This document shows, one piece after another, positions 17,100 through 27,533 of a stretch of 44,060 bases of DNA; positions within the stretch are counted from its first letter, which is position 1, and each line of letters opens with the position of its first letter. A program made the translations under genes and the position numbers. The stretch spans positions 1 to 44,060 of the forward strand of contig NZ_SLXK01000035.1 in NCBI RefSeq assembly GCF_004341035.1. Reading direction: 5' to 3'. Origin of the DNA: Scopulibacillus darangshiensis (GTDB lineage: Bacteria > Bacillota > Bacilli > Bacillales > Sporolactobacillaceae). A model generated the notes under the pieces. It saw nothing but the letters and a program-made list of their open reading frames with translations, was not told where the DNA came from and did not search any database.

Positions 17100-20000
17100 T
17101 TAGCCAGTCTTCGCAGGAGAATATTGTTCATTGAATATTTTTTCAAGTATCTCAGTGAAATAAGCCAACTGTTCACTTAAGCCCGAACGGCCTGCTTTGA
17201 TTGTTAACTTAATCTTATTGCCTTCTGCTCCTAGACCTACTCCCGATCCAATGCTGCTAACTGTTTCAAAAAGCTTTACTCTGTCAATACTCACAGAGCC
17301 TTCTTCCGAGAACACCAATGAAAGCTGTCGCCCTTTTTGCTTAACGGTATCAATCATGAGTTCATGTGCAATAACATTAATTTTGGCCACTTTGAAAAGA
17401 TCATCGACTTCTTGAGGATAATCTCCAAAGCGGTCGATCATTTCATCTTGAAGTTCTATGATATCCTTCGCCGTCTCAACTGATTTGAATTTCTTATACA
17501 TACCGATTTTTTGCAGGGAATCTTCAATATAGCTCTCAGGAATATAGGCATCAGCTTCAATATCAATTGCAACCTGAGGCGTTTTCTTTTCCTGAGTTGT
17601 CCCTTGTCGTTCTGAAATGGCATCTTTTAACATTTGCGAGTAAAGATCGAAACCAACTGAATCAATAAAGCCGTGCTGCTGAGCACCGAGGAGATTTCCT
17701 GCTCCACGAATAGATAAATCCCGCATTGCTATTTTAAAGCCTGAACCAAGCTCGGTAAACTCCTTAATTGCCTGAAGGCGTTTTTCAGCCACTTCATTCA
17801 TGACCTTATCCCGTTGGTAAGTAAAATAAGCATAAGCGACACGGTTGGAACGGCCGACACGCCCCCGTAATTGGTATAGCTGTGACAGTCCCATTCTGTC
17901 AGCGTCATAGACAATCAATGTATTGACATTTGGGATATCCACACCAGTTTCAATAATTGTCGTGCTGACAAGGACATCGTATGAACCTTCCAGAAAGTCA
18001 AGCATTGCCGCTTCAAGCTCCGTTTCCTTCATCTGCCCATGCGCAAAGGCCACTCTTGCATCAGGGACCAATGCGGCAATTTGCTCAGCCATTCTCTGGA
18101 TGGATTCAACACGATTATATAGAAAATAGACTTGTCCGCCCCGTGCCAATTCACGCTCTATAGCCTCGCGCATAAGTGTCCCGCTGTATTCTGTGACATA
18201 GGTTTGAACAGGAAAGCGATTCTCCGGCGGTGTTTCAATGACTGATAAATCCCTGACTCCAAGCATCGACATATGCAATGTTCTAGGAATCGGTGTCGCT
18301 GTCAGTGTTAAAACATCTACGTTCGCTTTCATTTTCTTAATTTTCTCCTTATGTGTCACACCAAACCTTTGTTCTTCATCAACAATTAAAAGCCCTAGGT
18401 CTTTAAACACAACATCCTTTGATAAAAGACGGTGGGTGCCAATAACCATGTCCACCGCACCCTTTTTAAGCCCCTTAATGGTCTCCTGCTGCTCCTTGCG
18501 GCTTCGGAAACGGCTGAGCACCCCGATGTTTATTGCAAACTCCTCAAAGCGTTCTCTTGCTGTTTCAAAATGCTGCTGTGCTAGGATTGTTGTCGGAACA
18601 AGAAAAGCAACTTGCTTACCCTCTGATATCGCTTTAAATGCCGCGCGGAGAGCCACTTCAGTTTTCCCATAGCCAACATCGCCGCATAGCAAGCGGTCCA
18701 TAGGCCTTGACTTTTCCATGTCCTTTTTAATTTCTTCAACAGCCTGAAGCTGATCATCTGTTTCTTGATAAGGAAAGACCGCTTCAAATTCATGCTGATC
18801 GGGGCCGTCTTTTTGAAAGGTGTGACCGACACTTGCTTCACGTTCAGCATAAAGCTTAATCAAATCGTCAGCGATGTCCTGGACGGACGATTTGGCCTTG
18901 CTTTTCACACGCTTCCACTCACTGCCGCCAAGCGTATATAATTTTGGCTCTTTACCCTCAGAACTTACATACTTTTGAACCTGGTCAATACTTTCCACAG
19001 GTACATACAGCTTGTCATTTCCTTTATAAAGAATATGCAAATAATCCTTATGGACACCGTTAACTTCCAAGGTCTCAATGCCGATGTATTTCCCAATACC
19101 ATGGTCAACATGAACAACATGATCTCCGACCTTAAGCTCGTTGTAATTTTTTAACCGTTCAGCATTTGACAGTTTTTTATTTCTTCTTGAAGCTTTCGGA
19201 GCTTTGTTTGTGAAAACTTCCTTTTCAGTAATGACCACGAGCTTTTGCTGAGGCAATTCAAACCCGCCATCGAGCCGAAGAGGAACAATTTGATTGGCTC
19301 CTGGTGTTGGCATGGTACTTTTTTCAACGGTATGTGCCTCAATATCATAATCTGCTAAGACATTCTCAAGCCTAGCTGCCCGTTCTTCATTCGCAGCCAA
19401 TATAACCACAGCATATTGACCTTTTTTCCAGCGCTCACATTCATTTTTCAAAACATGGATTTGCCCATGGAAATTTTGCATGGAACGGCAGGTGACATTA
19501 ATCAAATTCTGAGGTTGGATATGGCCATGCTGGCGCAAAAAAAGCGATAAATACAAAACGGGGTGTTGAAGATACTCATTGATATCATGCCAATTCAAAG
19601 AGAGGGAAACACCATTAACAATTTCCCCCTTTTGAAGCAGAGCAATGTGCCATTCCGCTTCCTCTCTATCAAGCTGTTCTGCCATTTCTTGCACTCTACT
19701 AATTTCATCCATCACAATGAGGGCATCCTTTGGGACGACATCCAAAAAAGTGGTCTCTTTTTCATAAATAAGGGCTGTATATTTTGCTATCCCTTGAAAT
19801 GCCTGATGTTCTTTAAACTGTTCAATCTCATAACCTACTTGTTCACTTAAGGCTTCCTTAACCTTTTGGTCCTTGACTTTTTTTAAAGTTTGCGAGAGTG
19901 CCTGCGAAAGCCGTTCAGCAGCGGCGTCCATATGCTCAGGGAAAAGGAGTATTTCCTTTGCTGGTCCAATGGTAATTTGGTCCACCTTATCTTCGGAACG

Positions 20001-20639
20001 CTGTGTGTCGCTGTTGAAAAAACGAATCGAATCTACCTCATCATCAAAAAGTTCAATTCGCAAAGGATGGGTTTCCGTTAATGGAAAAACATCTATAATG
20101 CCGCCCCGAACACTAAATTCCCCAGGGCCAGCCACCATTGCTTCCCTTTCATAGCCAATCGCTGTTAAAGTGTGGATTAACGCATCTAAATCAATGACTT
20201 TTCCGAGTTGAAGATCAATCAGGCCCGCTTTCCAAATATGAGTCGGAGATACAAAGCGTTTCAAACCCGCAACGGGTATAACAATGACCCCCGTACCTCC
20301 CTGCACCAAATGATTGAGCACCTCAATCCTCTGCGAGCGCAGCTCGGGGCTTTGGGTGGCAATTTCTGATGCAATTAAATCATTAACCGGGTAAAGAAAT
20401 ACTTGTTCCGGATCAATCAATTCCTCCAAATCCTCTTGAAGCTTCTGTGCCTGAAAAAGGTTATGCGTAACCACCACCATCGTCTTTCCCCGTTCTTCGT
20501 ACATCGAAGCGATCCATAAAGATTTGGCAGCATTGGTTAGCCCGGAAACAAGCTGTTGTTTCATTCCGCTTTCAAAACCGTCCAGAATGGCATCTATATC
20601 TTTAAATTGTTCTGTATAATACCTTTGTAACCCCAACAT
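17100..20639 (-). CDS. mfd: Transcription-repair coupling factor Mfd
   Basis: Large cytosolic DNA translocase that removes RNA polymerase stalled at lesions and recruits UvrA. The 1179-aa product has the full architecture: UvrB-like N-terminal domains (about 1-340), the RNA-polymerase-interacting CarD-like domain (about 490-560, LKVGDHVVHVDHGIGKYIG), the SF2 helicase core with Walker A GDVGYGKTEVALRA near 650, DEEQRFG box near 753, TATPIPRT near 784, QLRGRVGRS near 935, and the TRCF C-terminal domain. The start ATG has GGGAGGGG upstream. It follows fin, with spoVT next, as in B. subtilis. Confidence 0.97.
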   Translation of the reverse strand: MLGLQRYYTEQFKDIDAILDGFESGMKQQLVSGLTNAAKSLWIASMYEERGKTMVVVTHNLFQAQKLQEDLEELIDPEQVFLYPVNDLIASEIATQSPELRSQRIEVLNHLVQGGTGVIVIPVAGLKRFVSPTHIWKAGLIDLQLGKVIDLDALIHTLTAIGYEREAMVAGPGEFSVRGGIIDVFPLTETHPLRIELFDDEVDSIRFFNSDTQRSEDKVDQITIGPAKEILLFPEHMDAAAERLSQALSQTLKKVKDQKVKEALSEQVGYEIEQFKEHQAFQGIAKYTALIYEKETTFLDVVPKDALIVMDEISRVQEMAEQLDREEAEWHIALLQKGEIVNGVSLSLNWHDINEYLQHPVLYLSLFLRQHGHIQPQNLINVTCRSMQNFHGQIHVLKNECERWKKGQYAVVILAANEERAARLENVLADYDIEAHTVEKSTMPTPGANQIVPLRLDGGFELPQQKLVVITEKEVFTNKAPKASRRNKKLSNAERLKNYNELKVGDHVVHVDHGIGKYIGIETLEVNGVHKDYLHILYKGNDKLYVPVESIDQVQKYVSSEGKEPKLYTLGGSEWKRVKSKAKSSVQDIADDLIKLYAEREASVGHTFQKDGPDQHEFEAVFPYQETDDQLQAVEEIKKDMEKSRPMDRLLCGDVGYGKTEVALRAAFKAISEGKQVAFLVPTTILAQQHFETARERFEEFAINIGVLSRFRSRKEQQETIKGLKKGAVDMVIGTHRLLSKDVVFKDLGLLIVDEEQRFGVTHKEKIKKMKANVDVLTLTATPIPRTLHMSMLGVRDLSVIETPPENRFPVQTYVTEYSGTLMREAIERELARGGQVYFLYNRVESIQRMAEQIAALVPDARVAFAHGQMKETELEAAMLDFLEGSYDVLVSTTIIETGVDIPNVNTLIVYDADRMGLSQLYQLRGRVGRSNRVAYAYFTYQRDKVMNEVAEKRLQAIKEFTELGSGFKIAMRDLSIRGAGNLLGAQQHGFIDSVGFDLYSQMLKDAISERQGTTQEKKTPQVAIDIEADAYIPESYIEDSLQKIGMYKKFKSVETAKDIIELQDEMIDRFGDYPQEVDDLFKVAKINVIAHELMIDTVKQKGRQLSLVFSEEGSVSIDRVKLFETVSSIGSGVGLGAEGNKIKLTIKAGRSGLSEQLAYFTEILEKIFNEQYSPAKTG

Positions 20640-20694
20640 AGGAATTCCCCTCCCTTAATAAACAGAAAGATGCCTTGGCAAAGACCAAAGCTGT

Positions 20695-20931
20695 TTACTG
20701 TATGAATGTGTCCCATTGATGAAATTCGGGGTTTCTTTCCAATGCCTCCTGGCAATCCTCACAAATGGTCGAAACGTGAATGTGACCATTATCGTCATAT
20801 TGAATCATGTCTTTACGTTCCTCCGCTGTTAATTGGTCAAAACCCAAATCATTCGTTCGAAAAGCATTTGCTTCAATATGGCCAACCTTGGTACCGCAAT
20901 GGCGGCATTTATAAATAACATCCAAGGGCAT
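20695..20931 (-). CDS. fin: Anti-sigma-F factor Fin
   Basis: A 78-aa zinc-binding protein (YabK) that in B. subtilis inhibits sigma-F during the switch to sigma-G in the forespore. Two C-X2-C pairs are seen: CRHC at residues 9-12 and CEDC near 57-60, separated by the conserved [19 protein letters not shown] helix. GGGAGGTAT is directly upstream of the ATG. Position between pth and mfd is conserved. A sigma-F promoter would be expected in the 57-nt gap to pth but I saw no good match. Confidence 0.93.
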   Translation of the reverse strand: MPLDVIYKCRHCGTKVGHIEANAFRTNDLGFDQLTAEERKDMIQYDDNGHIHVSTICEDCQEALERNPEFHQWDTFIQ

Positions 20932-20988
20932 ATACCTCCCAGCAATAAAGATGCTAGGAATAGTATCGTCATTAAAAGATCCTTTTAT

Positions 20989-21549
20989 TCATCGGTTAAA
21001 TCGGTTCATCACCTGGTCAAATGGCATCGTCATCCAACTATAGCAGGCTTTTGTTGCCAATTCGATTGCCTCTGTGACGGCCTTTTGATCGACCGGAGAA
21101 AACGGTTGGAGCACATAGTCAACAACCGGCTGCATACCATCGGGGCGCCCAATGCCAATTCTTAGCCTTTTAAATTCCTGTGTATGCAGATGACTAATCG
21201 TTGATTTGATGCCATTATGGCCCCCTGCACTGCCCTTTTGGCGCACCCTTATTTTCCCTGCAGGCAAGTCCAAATCATCGTAAATGACAAGAAAGTCATC
21301 AATAGCTACTTTAAAAAAGCTTAGAAATGGGGAAATCGCCTCACCAGATAAATTCATATATGTCAGCGGTTTGACTAGAATGACGTCTTCGCCATTAATT
21401 AGACCTTTACCAAATACCGCATTAAATTTGGACTTTGTGACAGGTATTTTGTATGTCGCTGATAAAGCATCCACTGCCTTAAAACCTATGTTATGCCTGG
21501 TGTTCTCATATTCAGAACCCGGATTTCCTAAACCAGCTATAACTTTCAA
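20989..21549 (-). CDS. pth: Peptidyl-tRNA hydrolase
   Basis: Releases tRNA from peptidyl-tRNA that drops off ribosomes; essential, also known as spoVC in B. subtilis. The 186-aa product has the family motifs GLGNPGSEYENTRHNIGF (6-23, with the catalytic His in TRHNIG), KPLTYMNLSG (about 60-70), YDDLDLPAGKIRVRQKGSAGGHNGI (90-115) and RLRIGIGRP. The ctc-pth order is the B. subtilis one; the ctc terminator lies between the two, so pth either relies on readthrough or on an unrecognised promoter. Confidence 0.97.
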   Translation of the reverse strand: MKVIAGLGNPGSEYENTRHNIGFKAVDALSATYKIPVTKSKFNAVFGKGLINGEDVILVKPLTYMNLSGEAISPFLSFFKVAIDDFLVIYDDLDLPAGKIRVRQKGSAGGHNGIKSTISHLHTQEFKRLRIGIGRPDGMQPVVDYVLQPFSPVDQKAVTEAIELATKACYSWMTMPFDQVMNRFNR

Positions 21550-21594
21550 TAGTCAGGCACTCCTATTCTTAACTATAATCTAATGTATGTCATA

Positions 21595-21625
21595 TGAAAA
21601 CAGACGTAACCACAGGTTACGCCTG
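21595..21625 (-). terminator. Intrinsic terminator after ctc
   Basis: On the minus strand CAGGCGTAAC pairs with GTTACGTCTG (one G-U pair) around CTGTG and is followed by TTTTC. It begins 16 nt beyond the ctc stop codon; the short T-run suggests it may leak into pth. Confidence 0.75.
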
Positions 21626-21641
21626 CCTAAACCATTTATAG

Positions 21642-22277
21642 TTACTCTTCGTTGTTGCCATCATCTTTCCCTTTTTCCTCAATCACTTCCGGCTCAGCAT
21701 CTTCTTCTGACTCTGCTTCCGGTTCTTCAAGTGTCGGCGGGGTTACTGAGACAATAACCTCATCCTCATCATCTAAAATTTCATAATCAGCATTTGCCTT
21801 TAAATCCCTGACCTTCAAGGAATCTCCAATATTTAATGCAGATACATCAACTTCAATATTGGATGGAATATTCGCAGGGAGTGATCTCACGTTCAATTCG
21901 TTAAATTGATGCTGAACGACACCGCCCTCTTTTTCACCGGCAGATTCACCTGTAAGTACCACAGGCACAACGGCATCTATTTCAGTTTTCATATCAATCT
22001 CTAGGAAATCGATATGAACTATTTCATCTTTCAAACGATCGAATTGAATATCGTGTGCCATAACTGAGTACGGCTTATTGTTTTCCACCTTCATTTGTAT
22101 TACAGCGTTTCTGCCGTCACTTCTGAAAAGGCGGATCATCTCCCCTTCTTCAACAGAAACATTCTGGTTGCCAACGTTTTTCCCATAGACAACCGCTGGG
22201 ATTCTTCCTTCATTTCTTAATTTCTTGGTCATAGATTTCCTTAAATGTTGACGATTCTTTGCATTTAATTGTACCAA
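21642..22277 (-). CDS. ctc: 50S ribosomal protein L25 / Ctc
   Basis: 5S-rRNA-binding ribosomal protein of the long L25/TL5 type; in B. subtilis Ctc is a general stress protein. The N-terminal L25 domain is seen at about 1-90 (RNEGRIPAVVYGKNVGN) and the beta C-terminal domain follows to about 180 (VVPVVLTGESAGEKEGGVVQ), ending in a very acidic tail of about 30 residues. The start is probably the TTG at 22277: AAAGGGAG ends 8 nt before it, whereas it abuts an alternative GTG at 22286. That gives 211 aa. Confidence 0.93.
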   Translation of the reverse strand: MVQLNAKNRQHLRKSMTKKLRNEGRIPAVVYGKNVGNQNVSVEEGEMIRLFRSDGRNAVIQMKVENNKPYSVMAHDIQFDRLKDEIVHIDFLEIDMKTEIDAVVPVVLTGESAGEKEGGVVQHQFNELNVRSLPANIPSNIEVDVSALNIGDSLKVRDLKANADYEILDDEDEVIVSVTPPTLEEPEAESEEDAEPEVIEEKGKDDGNNEE

Positions 22278-22296
22278 AACCAACACTCCCTTTCTG

Positions 22297-22330
22297 ATTA
22301 TACAATTACCATTTTCCTATCATTTCAAAC
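22297..22330 (-). promoter_or_regulatory. Possible ctc promoter (sigma-A or sigma-B type)
   Basis: Two readings are possible on the minus strand: TTGAAA (22328-22323) with a 20-nt gap to a perfect TATAAT (22302-22297), or a sigma-B-like GTTTGA (22330-22325), 13 nt, TGGTAA (22311-22306). The B. subtilis gene has a sigma-B promoter, but neither match is decisive here. Confidence 0.3.
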
Positions 22331-22410
22331 CAGAAATTTTTGGGCATTAAAAAATTCAGGTGCAAAAGTCAGCTTTAACTTTTCTATTTTAAAGGGTAAA
22401 TAACTCTTAT

Positions 22411-23361
22411 TTAATCAAATAATTTACTAACGGAAAGTTTCTCATGAACGCAGATAATCGCTTCACCCAGTAATGGCGCAACAGATAAATTTGTTATTTT
22501 TTCAATTTGTTTCGCCTCAGGCAGCGGTATAGTATTTGTGACAACGAGCTCGCTGATGCTCGAATTCTCAATTCTCTCAATGGCAGGGCCGGATAATACC
22601 GGATGTGTACAACAAGCATATACCTTTTTGGCCCCACTTTCAATTAAGGCATTGGCCGCTAGAGTAATTGTACCTGCCGTATCGATAATGTCGTCGATAA
22701 TGATAGCGGTCTTGCCCTCAATGTGGCCAATGATATTCATCACTTCGGCAACATTTGGCTTAGGTCTTCTTTTATCAATAATGGCGATTGGTGCTTTAAG
22801 GCGATCCGCCATCTTCCTTGCCCTTGTTACACCGCCATGGTCGGGGGATACAATCACAATGTCCTCTAGACCTTTACTAAGGAAGTAGTCCGATAAAATC
22901 GGCACGCCAAGCAGCTGATCAACTGGAATATCAAAAAAGCCCTGAATCTGTGACGCGTGGAGATCAAGTGTTATCACACGGGTCGCACCGGCTGTTTCCA
23001 GAAGATTAGCGACAAGCTTGGCTGTGATCGGCTCTCTGGCACGTGCTTTGCGGTCTTGTCTGGCATAGCCATAGTAAGGAAGAACCACATTAATCGTTTT
23101 TGCTGACGCCCTCTTAAGAGCATCAATCATGATCAGGAGTTCCATCATGTGCTTATTTACTGGGTCACAAGTAGATTGAATGACATAAACATCACAACCA
23201 CGGATGCTCTCTTCGATATTAATCTGAATTTCGCCGTCACTAAACGATGTAACGGAACACTTTCCTAGGTTGATCCCGATGTGTTCTGCAATTTCCTTTG
23301 CAAGATCGGGATTTGAATTCAAGCTAAATACTTTCAGGTTTGGGTCTAAATAATTTGGCAT
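22411..23361 (-). CDS. prs: Ribose-phosphate pyrophosphokinase
   Basis: Makes PRPP from ribose 5-phosphate and ATP for purine, pyrimidine, His, Trp and NAD synthesis. From the ATG at 23361 (GGAGGG 10 nt upstream) the product is 316 aa, close to B. subtilis Prs. Motifs seen: [18 protein letters not shown] at the start, [20 protein letters not shown] (about 37-56), [20 protein letters not shown] (96-115), [15 protein letters not shown], the flexible-loop region, and the PRPP-binding [10 protein letters not shown] (about 220-229). It follows glmU directly (same operon), supplying two precursors of central metabolism. Confidence 0.98.
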   Translation of the reverse strand: MPNYLDPNLKVFSLNSNPDLAKEIAEHIGINLGKCSVTSFSDGEIQINIEESIRGCDVYVIQSTCDPVNKHMMELLIMIDALKRASAKTINVVLPYYGYARQDRKARAREPITAKLVANLLETAGATRVITLDLHASQIQGFFDIPVDQLLGVPILSDYFLSKGLEDIVIVSPDHGGVTRARKMADRLKAPIAIIDKRRPKPNVAEVMNIIGHIEGKTAIIIDDIIDTAGTITLAANALIESGAKKVYACCTHPVLSGPAIERIENSSISELVVTNTIPLPEAKQIEKITNLSVAPLLGEAIICVHEKLSVSKLFD

Positions 23362-23382
23362 GCCAGTGTGTCCCTCCATCAA

Positions 23383-24759
23383 TTATTTTTTCTTAAACGC
23401 AAGCTTTTCAGCGTAATTTTCTTTGTTAGTCTGACGTGATCTTGCAATGGCTAACGCATTTTCATCAACGGTCTGTGTAATGGTAGAACCGGCAGCAACG
23501 AAAGCATGCTTACCGACAGTCACAGGAGCAACCAAATTCACATTACACCCGATAAATGCCCCATCCTCAACACGTGTTAAATACTTGTTTTTGCCATCAT
23601 AATTGACAGTTATAGAGCCACAGCCAAGATTTACATCCTTGCCGATTTCGGCGTCTCCGACATAACTAAGATGTGAGGCTTTGCTGCCTTCGCCCATGGC
23701 TGATTTCTTAATTTCAACGAAGTTGCCGATTTTTACATTGTCCCCTATTTGTGAGAGCGGGCGAATGTGTGCAAAAGGCCCAATATTAACATGTTCCCCA
23801 ACCTTGCTATCATGTACAACCGATTGTTTGATTTTAGCAGAATGGCCAATCTCACTATCTTTGACTTCTGTATAAGGGCCAATCTCACAACCTTCTCCGA
23901 TTTTGGCTTGGCCAAGGATCATTGTACCTGGATAAAGGGTGGTATCGCTTCCGATAACAGCATCTGCGGAAATTGTTGTGTTATCAGGATTAGTAATCGT
24001 TACACCTTGCCTCATATGATAGGCATTAATGCGCTTTCTCATGTACCCTTCAGCTTGTGATAAAGCAACGCGGTCGTTAACACCAAGAGTTTCTTCAAAT
24101 GAATCCGATAAAAACGCCGCCACTTTACTTCCTTCGCTCTTAAGAATGCTAATAACATCCGGAAGATAATATTCACCTTGTGCGTTATCATTTTTTATCT
24201 TTTTAAGAGAATCAAACAGACGTTCATTATCAAAGCAATAAATTGCTGTATTAATCTCTTTTATTTCTTTTTCTGAAGGAGAAGCATCCTTGTCCTCAAC
24301 TATTCTCTCTACATCACCTGATTTATTTCGAATGACCCGCCCATAACCTGACGGATTGGCCATTAGTGCCGTTAGAACGGTCACTGCAGCGCCCTCATTT
24401 TCATGATAATCTAACAACTTGCCGACTGTTTCCCCTGTAATTAAGGGTGTGTCACCACATAGAACAACGGTCGTCCCTTGTCGGCCGCGAATTATATCGG
24501 CAGCTTGCTGAACAGCGTGGGCCGTCCCTAATTGTTTTTCCTGGACAGCATAGTCGACCGTTTCGCCAAGCTGTTCCTTGACAGCTTCACCGCCATGACC
24601 TATGATGGTAACAATCTTTCCAAAATTTAGACCCCTGATTTGATCAACGACATGCTGAATCATTGGTTTACCGCATACAGGATGCAATACTTTATAAAGC
24701 TTGGATTTCATTCTGGTGCCTTTGCCTGCGCCGAGAATGACAGCATAACGATTCGACAT
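23383..24759 (-). CDS. glmU: Bifunctional UDP-GlcNAc synthesis enzyme GlmU
   Basis: Two-domain cytosolic enzyme: acetylates glucosamine 1-phosphate and uridylates the product to UDP-GlcNAc for peptidoglycan and teichoic acid. From the ATG at 24759 (GGAGGTC 5 nt upstream) the product is 458 aa. N-terminal pyrophosphorylase motif [19 protein letters not shown] (9-27) and LCGDTPLI; C-terminal left-handed beta-helix from about 250 with hexapeptide repeats ([37 protein letters not shown]) and the acetyltransferase His region in [21 protein letters not shown]. It is the first gene of glmU-prs. Confidence 0.98.
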   Translation of the reverse strand: MSNRYAVILGAGKGTRMKSKLYKVLHPVCGKPMIQHVVDQIRGLNFGKIVTIIGHGGEAVKEQLGETVDYAVQEKQLGTAHAVQQAADIIRGRQGTTVVLCGDTPLITGETVGKLLDYHENEGAAVTVLTALMANPSGYGRVIRNKSGDVERIVEDKDASPSEKEIKEINTAIYCFDNERLFDSLKKIKNDNAQGEYYLPDVISILKSEGSKVAAFLSDSFEETLGVNDRVALSQAEGYMRKRINAYHMRQGVTITNPDNTTISADAVIGSDTTLYPGTMILGQAKIGEGCEIGPYTEVKDSEIGHSAKIKQSVVHDSKVGEHVNIGPFAHIRPLSQIGDNVKIGNFVEIKKSAMGEGSKASHLSYVGDAEIGKDVNLGCGSITVNYDGKNKYLTRVEDGAFIGCNVNLVAPVTVGKHAFVAAGSTITQTVDENALAIARSRQTNKENYAEKLAFKKK

Positions 24760-24794
24760 TAAAAGACCTCCATCTTCCTTTTCGTCCACATATG

Positions 24795-24823
24795 ACTATA
24801 GCCTATATAGCCTGTTTTTTCAA
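24795..24823 (-). promoter_or_regulatory. Sigma-A promoter of glmU-prs
   Basis: On the minus strand TTGAAA (24823-24818), 17 nt, TATAGT (24800-24795). It is about 35 nt upstream of the glmU start and downstream of the spoVG terminator. Confidence 0.7.
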
Positions 24824-24878
24824 GAAAATCGTAAGAGCAGAGATCTTTTTGCTTTGAGCATTCAAATTTAACGCAAAC

Positions 24879-24913
24879 GAAGGAGACCTAACCATTGTGA
24901 TTAGGTCTCCTTC
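24879..24913 (-). terminator. Strong hairpin terminator between spoVG and glmU
   Basis: A perfect 13-bp inverted repeat, GAAGGAGACCTAA and TTAGGTCTCCTTC, with a 9-nt loop. It lies 22 nt beyond the spoVG stop. The tail is only moderately T-rich, so the stability of the stem must do most of the work. Confidence 0.75.
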
Positions 24914-24934
24914 TATTACTGGCGAAAATGTTTA

Positions 24935-25225
24935 TTAAGAAGCACCCGCTTCTTCATAAGCGGCTTCAACTTCGCCTACATGATGGTATTCCTCCAACAC
25001 AGCATGCTGTATTTTCTCACGTGTGCTAGAAGTAATCGGGTGAGCTATGTCACGAAACTCTCCATCAGGAGTACGCTTGCTGGGCATAGCGACAAACATT
25101 CCGTTATTTCCGTCAATAACACGAATATCATGGACAACGAATTCGTTGTCAATCGTGATTGAGGCAATAGCTTTCATTCGTCCATCCGTATTAACTCGAC
25201 GCAGCCTTACATCTGTTACTTCCAT
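24935..25225 (-). CDS. spoVG: SpoVG RNA-binding regulator
   Basis: Small nucleic-acid-binding regulator, 96 aa, originally found as a stage V sporulation gene and known to affect asymmetric division, capsule and antibiotic resistance in various Firmicutes. The sequence is highly typical: [39 protein letters not shown] (about 31-50), [15 protein letters not shown] and a C-terminal helix. It is placed between yabJ and glmU and is preceded by a sigma-H promoter; it ends in a strong terminator, so a single-gene transcript is likely. Confidence 0.97.
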   Translation of the reverse strand: MEVTDVRLRRVNTDGRMKAIASITIDNEFVVHDIRVIDGNNGMFVAMPSKRTPDGEFRDIAHPITSSTREKIQHAVLEEYHHVGEVEAAYEEAGAS

Positions 25226-25266
25226 TTTTAGGCACCACCTTTTACCATAAATAAGAGACTATAACA

Positions 25267-25296
25267 ACCATTCAACAAATGTTGTTTAAATCCTTC
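25267..25296 (-). promoter_or_regulatory. Sigma-H promoter of spoVG
   Basis: On the minus strand GAAGGATTT (25296-25288) and GTTGAATGG (25275-25267). The 14 nt between GGATTT and GAAT equal the spacing in the B. subtilis spoVG promoter (GCAGGATTT and GGAATTGAT, from memory). An AT-rich block (25299-25331) lies upstream, where B. subtilis has an AT box contacted by AbrB. Confidence 0.75.
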
Positions 25297-25345
25297 AAAG
25301 GAATTAAAAAAAGTCAAAATATTTTATAGTTATGTGGCTTTTGGC

Positions 25346-25720
25346 CTATTTTACAAGCGCAATGACTTCCATTTCAATCTTAACATCCTTTGGAAGCCTA
25401 GCAACTTCAACACAAGAACGTGCGGGCAAATGGTCTGTAAAGTATGTGCCATAGATATTATTAATAGCTGGAAAGTCATCCATGTTTTTAATAAACACCG
25501 TTGTCTTGATTACCGTTTCTAACGAAGCTCCAGCACTTTCGAGCACTGCCTTAATATTTGAAAAAACCTGGTGGACCTGTTGTTCAATGTCTTCCCCAAT
25601 TAATTCCCCATTAGCCTTCAGAGGGATTTGCCCTGAGCTATAAAACACATTATTAACAACTATCCCCTGTGAATACGGGCCAATGGCCGCTGGCGCTGCA
25701 TCAGTGTGTGTCTTTTTCAT
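25346..25720 (-). CDS. yabJ: Enamine/imine deaminase of the RidA family
   Basis: A 124-aa cytosolic RidA/YjgF/UK114 protein that hydrolyses reactive enamine/imine intermediates from PLP enzymes such as threonine dehydratase. The sequence shows [23 protein letters not shown] near the start and the C-terminal substrate-binding Arg in [16 protein letters not shown] (Arg near 104). In B. subtilis yabJ follows purR and is needed for PurR-mediated purine control. The ATG overlaps the purR stop in ATGA, so the two are translationally coupled. Confidence 0.96.
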   Translation of the reverse strand: MKKTHTDAAPAAIGPYSQGIVVNNVFYSSGQIPLKANGELIGEDIEQQVHQVFSNIKAVLESAGASLETVIKTTVFIKNMDDFPAINNIYGTYFTDHLPARSCVEVARLPKDVKIEMEVIALVK

Positions 25721-26553
25721 ATTTTCTCCTCCAAACTATAATAATTAAAAACGTTTCCTAGTTCGATCGCAAAGCTCTGTTCTTGTTCAGTCATTGATAA
25801 TTTCAATAATGACAGGTAACCATCAATTAACTTTGGTGCTTTATCTTTGGTTTCAACGAAAACCGCCATTCCGGCAACCTCTGCGTCGAACTCCTGCAAA
25901 AGATTTGCCATGCCCTTCATCGTTCCCCCAGCTTTCATGAAATCATCAATAATAAGGACTTTTGAACCGGGCGTAAGACTCCTTCTTGGCAAGACCATTG
26001 TTTGGATCCTTTTTGAGGAGCCTGATACATAATTAATACTCACCGTCGACCCTTCTGTCACCTTACTGCTGCGTCTGACGATGACAACCGGAACATTAAA
26101 TTGGGATGCAACAGCATAAGCCAACGGAATGCCCTTTGTTTCCATTGTCATCACAACATCTATGGCGTCCTTCGAATATACCGCTGAAATCATTCTGCCG
26201 ATCGCATTGATATAAAAGGGTTGTCCAAGTATATCCGTCATATATAAATAACCGCCTGGCAACAACCGATCGGACTGTGACAGTTGGCCGCTCAGAAGGC
26301 TCATTAGCTCCTTTGCATCGGACATTTCCATATAGGGTATGTATTTTACACCGCCTGATGCCCCCGCAATCGTCACAAGCCGTCCAGTACCTTGTGATTC
26401 AAAGTTTTCCTTTATAATCCCTAAATCTTCACTTATTGAGGACTTCGCTGACCCATAACGTTCCGAAAAGGTGGAAAGTGAAATAATTTGATGAGGGCGC
26501 TGCAGGAGGTATCCTGTCATATCAACTAACCTGCTGCTCCGCTTTAATTTCAT
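25717..26553 (-). CDS. purR: Purine operon repressor PurR
   Basis: Transcription repressor of purine synthesis genes, released from DNA by PRPP. The 278-aa product has an N-terminal winged-helix domain (1-74, [19 protein letters not shown] and [19 protein letters not shown]) and a phosphoribosyltransferase-like domain with the PRPP motif [17 protein letters not shown] (about 199-215). Dimeric PurR binds PurBoxes; none was searched for here. The start ATG has AGGAGGAG upstream and a sigma-A promoter lies in the gap to ispE. Confidence 0.97.
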   Translation of the reverse strand: MKLKRSSRLVDMTGYLLQRPHQIISLSTFSERYGSAKSSISEDLGIIKENFESQGTGRLVTIAGASGGVKYIPYMEMSDAKELMSLLSGQLSQSDRLLPGGYLYMTDILGQPFYINAIGRMISAVYSKDAIDVVMTMETKGIPLAYAVASQFNVPVVIVRRSSKVTEGSTVSINYVSGSSKRIQTMVLPRRSLTPGSKVLIIDDFMKAGGTMKGMANLLQEFDAEVAGMAVFVETKDKAPKLIDGYLSLLKLSMTEQEQSFAIELGNVFNYYSLEEKI

Positions 26554-26586
26554 GATGCTCCTCCTAAATCCGAATATTTTAACTAA

Positions 26587-26615
26587 ATCTTACACCTTTA
26601 TCCGTCTTTATTCAA
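26587..26615 (-). promoter_or_regulatory. Sigma-A promoter of purR-yabJ
   Basis: On the minus strand TTGAAT (26615-26610), 17 nt, TAAGAT (26592-26587), about 34 nt before the purR ATG and just beyond the ispE stop. Confidence 0.6.
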
Positions 26616-26622
26616 GAGAATC

Positions 26623-27477
26623 TCATCTTCCGCAAAGCCGAACAGCATAAACGTGGGGACAAAATCCTTTTAGACTGTTGTATAACCTCTGCATCCGTGA
26701 TTCATATTGGGTCAATCCGAATACAGTCGGCCCGCTACCGCTCATTAAAACACCATCCGCGCCCATACGTTTCATATGACTTTTAATTTGGGATATTTCC
26801 GGAACACGATCGAGCGTTACAGATTCAAGTGTATTTCCCAACAGCCTGCATATTTTATTAAAATCCTGCTTTTTAATCGCCTGGATCATCGCATCCACAT
26901 CCGGATGGGGTGCCCTTTCTAAGCATAGCCCCTGATAAATTTCAGCGGTGGATACCGATACGGGTGGTTTAGCTAAAACGACCCAACAGGGGGGCGGCGA
27001 TGGGATCGGCTGAACACACTCACCGCGTCCCGTAGCAAGAGCCGTTCCTCCTTTGACACAAAAGGCAACATCTGAACCAACCATTGATGCGACAGCCAAC
27101 ATTTCTTTTTGCGACATATTAAGTTTCCATAAACGGTTAAGTGCCCGTATTGTTGCAGCTCCGTCGCTGCTGCCTCCCGCCAAGCCTGCTGCCACAGGAA
27201 TTTCTTTAGTAATCGAGATCATAACACCCCTCTTGATCCCATATCGGCTCTTTATAATATCCGCTGCTTGATAAGCAAAATTGCGCTGATCCTCAGGGAC
27301 AAAAGAAGCGGTTGAAAAAATTCTGATTTCATCCCCAGGAAGCTCCTCACATTCAATTCTATCTGACAAATCAATAGTGGTCATCACCATTTTAACCTCA
27401 TGAAAGCCGTCTTCGCGTTTATTCAAAACATCGAGAGATAAATTAATCTTAGCCGGCGCTTTCTCAGTTACCTTCAC
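26623..27477 (-). CDS. ispE: 4-diphosphocytidyl-2-C-methylerythritol kinase
   Basis: GHMP-family kinase of the non-mevalonate isoprenoid pathway; phosphorylates CDP-ME. The 284-aa product has [22 protein letters not shown] at 6-27 with the active-site Lys, the ATP-binding glycine-rich loop [20 protein letters not shown] (about 92-111) and the C-terminal [11 protein letters not shown] (about 246-256). The short gap to sspF holds the sspF terminator, so a promoter must lie between 27478 and 27533, but none was obvious. Confidence 0.97.
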   Translation of the reverse strand: MKVTEKAPAKINLSLDVLNKREDGFHEVKMVMTTIDLSDRIECEELPGDEIRIFSTASFVPEDQRNFAYQAADIIKSRYGIKRGVMISITKEIPVAAGLAGGSSDGAATIRALNRLWKLNMSQKEMLAVASMVGSDVAFCVKGGTALATGRGECVQPIPSPPPCWVVLAKPPVSVSTAEIYQGLCLERAPHPDVDAMIQAIKKQDFNKICRLLGNTLESVTLDRVPEISQIKSHMKRMGADGVLMSGSGPTVFGLTQYESRMQRLYNSLKGFCPHVYAVRLCGR

Positions 27478-27533
27478 ATCTTTCCCTCGCTTTACTTTCC
27501 GTTCTTTGTTCGGTTCCTTTAATCATAAAACTT

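Noticed and set aside
18238-18672. A 144-codon plus-strand frame in mfd
   Set aside because: Antisense to the Mfd helicase core; no ribosome site and no recognisable domain.
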